DNA of 15,477 bases, taken from NCBI GenBank assembly GCA_009919445.1, contig RGBY01000031.1, positions 1-15,477 of the forward strand, in the 5' to 3' direction. Position 1 is the first letter of the stretch. The number at the start of each line of letters is the position of its first letter. The notes under the pieces were generated by a model. That model saw only the letters and a list, made by a program, of their open reading frames with translations. It had not been told where the DNA came from and did no database searches. The translations under genes and the position numbers were made by a program. This DNA comes from Planctomycetia bacterium (GTDB lineage Bacteria; Planctomycetota; Planctomycetia; Pirellulales; UBA1268). Positions 12,395 through 15,477 of this stretch are shown here, in pieces.

Positions 12395-15300
12395 ATGACC
12401 CAATTCGATTCCTCGACCCATGTTGCTTCGTCCGCCTCCCAAACCACCCCTTCCCTGGGGAGCAGCGGTTCACAGGCGACCCCCAACAGGGCAGGACTCG
12501 AAATTGAACCCACTTTTTGCCCAGTTGAGGCAGACAGTCCGTTCGACACCACCGAATGGGAACTCCGTACCGCAGCAATCAAAGGTGAGAATGGCCAGGT
12601 GCTCTTCGAGCAGCCTGCCTGTGAAATTCCGGCTGCCTGGAGCCAGCTGGCCACCAATGTCGTCGTGAGCAAGTATTTCTACGGCGAGATTCACACGCCC
12701 GAACGGGAGCACTCAGTCAAGCAGCTGGTTCATCGTGTAGCCCGCACCATTGCCGACTGGGGCATCGCTGATGGCTATTTCAAGTCTGCTCAGGACGGCG
12801 AGAACTTCTATCGCGATCTGGCCTGGCTCTGCGTCCACCAGCACGGAGCATTCAATTCGCCGGTCTGGTTCAACGTTGGCCTCTATCACCAATACGGTGT
12901 CAAGGGTGCCCCCTGCAACTGGCGTTGGGATGAGGCCCGGCGTGACGTTGTCCAGCCTGAAAACCCCTACGAATACCCTCAGGGAAGTGCCTGCTTCATC
13001 CAGAGCGTGCAGGACAACATGGAAGACATCATGGACCTGGCTCGCAGCGAGGCGATGCTCTTCAAGTTCGGCTCAGGTACCGGCACCGATCTGTCAACGC
13101 TCCGCAGTGAGAAAGAAAAACTTTCTGGAGGCGGCAAGCCCTCTGGCCCACTCTCTTTCATGCGGGTCTACGACCAGATCGCCGCCGTGGTCAAAAGCGG
13201 TGGCAAGACCCGCCGGGCCGCCAAGATGCAGTCGCTGAAGGTCTTCCATCCCGACATCATGGACTTCATCGAATGCAAAACAAAGGAAGAGAAGAAGGCG
13301 CGGGTGCTCATTGAAAAGGGTGGCTATGACGCCAATTTCAATGGCGAGGCCTACAGCTCAATCCTCTTCCAGAATGCCAACCTTTCGGTGCGGGTCTCTG
13401 ACGAATTCATGGAAGCTGTCGACCGGGATGACACCTGGACCACCCGGTGGGTGACCGACTCATCCAAGGCTGGTCCCAGCTACAAAGCTCGCGAAGTCAT
13501 GGATCGCATTTCTGAGTGTGCCTGGCAATGTGGTGACCCCGGCCTGCAATACGACACGACCATCAATCGCTGGCACACCTGCCCCAATTCCGGCCGCATC
13601 AATGCCAGCAACCCCTGCTCGGAATACATGTTCCTCGATGACACCGCCTGCAACCTGGCGAGCATCAACTTGATGAAGTTTCGCCGGCCCGACGGCGGCT
13701 TCGACGTCGAGCGGTTCGCCGCGGCCTGTCGCGTGTTCTTCGTCGCCCAAGAAATCCTCGTCGACCATGCCAGCTATCCGACGGCACGCATCGCCCGCAA
13801 CAGCCACCTCTACCGCCCACTGGGTCTGGGCTACTCCAACCTCGGCAGCCTGCTGATGGCCGACGGTCTGGCCTACGATTCGGATGCCGGCCGTGGCGTC
13901 TGCGGTGCCCTCACCGCCATCCTGCACGGGTCCGCCAATCGCACCAGTGCCGAACTGGCTGGTGCCGTCGGTCCGTTTGAAGGCTTTGCCGCCAACCGGG
14001 AGCCGATGCTGCGGGTCATGCAGATGCACCGCGACGCAGTCGAGCAGATTGACCCGACCTGCCCCGAGCCGCTTACAGCAGCAGCTCGGCAGATCTGGGA
14101 TGAGGTCCTCGCGTCTGGACGGCAACATGGCTTTCGCAATGCTCAGGCAACCGTCCTTGCCCCCACAGGCACCATCAGCTTCCTGATGGACTGCGACACC
14201 ACTGGCATTGAGCCTGATATTGCCCTGGTGAAATACAAGCAGCTAGCTGGTGGCGGCATGCTCAAAATCGTCAACCAGACCGTGCCACTCGCCCTGCGAA
14301 AACTCGGCTATGACGAACCGACGGTTGAAAACGTGCTGGCCTATGTCGACAAAAACGACACGATTGAAGGCTGCCCTGAACTCAAAGAAGAGCATCTGCA
14401 CGTCTTTGACTGTGCCTTTAAGCCACGGCTTGGCAAACGCTCGATTGCCTGGCGGGCCCATGTCACGATGATGGCCGCCGCCCAGCCGTTTATCTCGGGG
14501 GCAATTTCCAAGACGGTCAACATGCCACGGGAAACCACCCCCGAGGATATCGCCGGTGCCTATCAGGAAGGCTGGCGGCTTGGACTGAAGGCCATCGCGA
14601 TCTACCGTGACGGCTCCAAGGAAAGCCAGCCGCTCTCGACGAGCACGGAAGAGGACAAAAAGGCTGGCAAGGCGGTTGCCGCTCCCCGACGGGAACGACT
14701 GCCTGACACCCGCCGTAGTGTCACCCATAAGTTCAATGTGGGTGGTCACGAGGGCTATATCACCGTTGGCCTCTACGACGATGGTCGTCCCGGTGAACTC
14801 TTCATCACGATGGCAAAAGAGGGGAGCACCATTGGTGGCCTGATGGACTCCTTTGGCACAGCCGTCTCCATGAGCCTGCAGTATGGTGTGCCGCTGGAGG
14901 TCTACACCAAGAAATTCTCCCACACCCGGTTTGAACCGTGGGGCTACACCAAGAATCCTGACATCCCGGTGGCCAAGAGCTTAGTTGACTACATCTTCCG
15001 CTGGATGGGCACGGAATTCCTGCCTGGCTATCGTGAGGCCAATCGACCTGGTGGGGCCACCAGCGGCGGCGGGGAGGCCGCCGCCGGGGAGGACGGAGAG
15101 AGTGAGTCCAAGCCCGCCGCCACGAAGGCGAGCGGGCTGGCTAGCGGGCAGGAAGCCACCAACGGAAAGCACACAGCCAACGGTGAACTGACCGGGAGCC
15201 GAGGCCGGCATCCGGCTGGCAAGAACGGCAGAACCACCACGGCCCGAGCCGCCACGCTTTCGGCACCGAAACAGCACACCGTTGAGGGCACGGCCGCCCT

Positions 15301-15477
15301 GCTGGAACGGGCCGGGCTGAAAATGGCAGAGGTCCCGGACGCGAGTGCCAGCGACCGCCAGAGTCAGTTTGCGAAGTTCCAGATTGACGCACCTGCCTGT
15401 GACAACTGCGGTTCGATTACGGTCCGTAACGGCAACTGCTACCTCTGCCACAACTGTGGAAACAGCATGGGCTGTAG
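12395..15477 (+). CDS. nrdJ: Adenosylcobalamin-dependent (class II) ribonucleotide reductase, 3' partial
   Basis: Class II ribonucleotide reductase reduces ribonucleotides to deoxyribonucleotides with an adenosylcobalamin radical, independently of oxygen. The ATG at 12395 follows AAGGAG by eight nt. The frame stays open for 1027 codons and leaves the window in codon AG-; by family comparison only a final Ser and the stop are missing. Catalytic landmarks: redox Cys200 in QGSACFIQS, NPCSE at 406-410 with radical Cys408, second redox Cys419 in ACNLASINL, and the phosphate loop PTGTIS at 590-595. A TSCPD-type domain follows (about residues 780-875). A low-complexity Gly/Ala/Thr-rich linker follows (about 885-970), then a zinc ribbon with Cys1002, 1005, 1015, 1018, 1021 and 1027. 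No ATP-cone is visible in the Ser/Thr-rich N-terminus, so overall activity control by dATP through a cone is unlikely. No other reductase gene is in view. Confidence 0.95.
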   Translation, partial: MTQFDSSTHVASSASQTTPSLGSSGSQATPNRAGLEIEPTFCPVEADSPFDTTEWELRTAAIKGENGQVLFEQPACEIPAAWSQLATNVVVSKYFYGEIHTPEREHSVKQLVHRVARTIADWGIADGYFKSAQDGENFYRDLAWLCVHQHGAFNSPVWFNVGLYHQYGVKGAPCNWRWDEARRDVVQPENPYEYPQGSACFIQSVQDNMEDIMDLARSEAMLFKFGSGTGTDLSTLRSEKEKLSGGGKPSGPLSFMRVYDQIAAVVKSGGKTRRAAKMQSLKVFHPDIMDFIECKTKEEKKARVLIEKGGYDANFNGEAYSSILFQNANLSVRVSDEFMEAVDRDDTWTTRWVTDSSKAGPSYKAREVMDRISECAWQCGDPGLQYDTTINRWHTCPNSGRINASNPCSEYMFLDDTACNLASINLMKFRRPDGGFDVERFAAACRVFFVAQEILVDHASYPTARIARNSHLYRPLGLGYSNLGSLLMADGLAYDSDAGRGVCGALTAILHGSANRTSAELAGAVGPFEGFAANREPMLRVMQMHRDAVEQIDPTCPEPLTAAARQIWDEVLASGRQHGFRNAQATVLAPTGTISFLMDCDTTGIEPDIALVKYKQLAGGGMLKIVNQTVPLALRKLGYDEPTVENVLAYVDKNDTIEGCPELKEEHLHVFDCAFKPRLGKRSIAWRAHVTMMAAAQPFISGAISKTVNMPRETTPEDIAGAYQEGWRLGLKAIAIYRDGSKESQPLSTSTEEDKKAGKAVAAPRRERLPDTRRSVTHKFNVGGHEGYITVGLYDDGRPGELFITMAKEGSTIGGLMDSFGTAVSMSLQYGVPLEVYTKKFSHTRFEPWGYTKNPDIPVAKSLVDYIFRWMGTEFLPGYREANRPGGATSGGGEAAAGEDGESESKPAATKASGLASGQEATNGKHTANGELTGSRGRHPAGKNGRTTTARAATLSAPKQHTVEGTAALLERAGLKMAEVPDASASDRQSQFAKFQIDAPACDNCGSITVRNGNCYLCHNCGNSMGC

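Noticed and set aside
12361..12495. Upstream frame starting ATG AGG in the nrdJ leader
   Set aside because: It overlaps nrdJ out of frame for about 100 nt, has no good ribosome binding site, and its ATG is in a hairpin loop.
13460..15451. Three long minus-strand frames (156-226 aa) opposite nrdJ
   Set aside because: They lie wholly opposite a gene with complete catalytic motifs, show no recognisable domains, and are expected from GC-rich third positions.
1..15477. CRISPR arrays, tRNA or rRNA genes, transposases, phage or toxin-antitoxin genes
   Set aside because: No regularly spaced repeats, no RNA gene signatures and no matching protein motifs were seen on either strand.

Overview
The window looks like a piece of a chromosome from a Planctomycetota bacterium. 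The support is the mixture of families rather than a marker gene: a DUF3127 protein of the planctomycete/Bacteroidetes type, a long adenosylcobalamin-dependent ribonucleotide reductase with a C-terminal zinc ribbon, Gram-negative style exported proteins and a lipoprotein, and moderately high G+C with GC-rich third codon positions. The phylum is an inference; I would not name a genus. No tRNA, rRNA, CRISPR array, insertion sequence or phage gene was seen.

Layout. Left block (1-2551): the 3' part of a DUF3127 gene whose product ends in an SSB-like acidic tip, then the pseudouridine synthase rluA (+), the esterase ybfF (-, convergent with rluA) and the D-aminoacyl-tRNA deacylase dtd (+, divergent from ybfF). 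These are housekeeping genes for nucleic acid handling, RNA modification and translation quality control. Middle block (2628-5030): an exported DUF2490 protein (-) divergent from a secreted beta-class carbonic anhydrase (+), then a small exported protein of unknown function (+) whose coding sequence contains two strong perfect inverted repeats.

Right block: a long leftward gene run from 11848 to 5109, in transcription order PfpI/DJ-1-family protein, Fur-family regulator, oppA, oppB, oppC, oppD, oppF. Most junctions are 4-nt ATGA overlaps; fur overlaps oppA by 25 nt and lies 17 nt after the pfpI-like gene, so all seven could be one transcript. This would join peptide import to a metal-responsive regulator and a stress-type amidotransferase-fold protein. 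Divergent from it is nrdJ (12395 to beyond the right edge), which appears to lack only its last residue and stop.

The 546-nt region between these two transcription units is the main non-coding stretch. It holds a sigma-70-like promoter for nrdJ, a near-consensus NrdR box, several small hairpins in the nrdJ leader, and a leftward terminator-like hairpin. No cobalamin riboswitch was recognised. I found no clear multi-gene system that is plainly new. The best leads are the Pfp-Fur-Opp operon, the structured nrdJ leader, the paired inverted repeats at 4839-4912, and the SSB-like tip on the DUF3127 protein.
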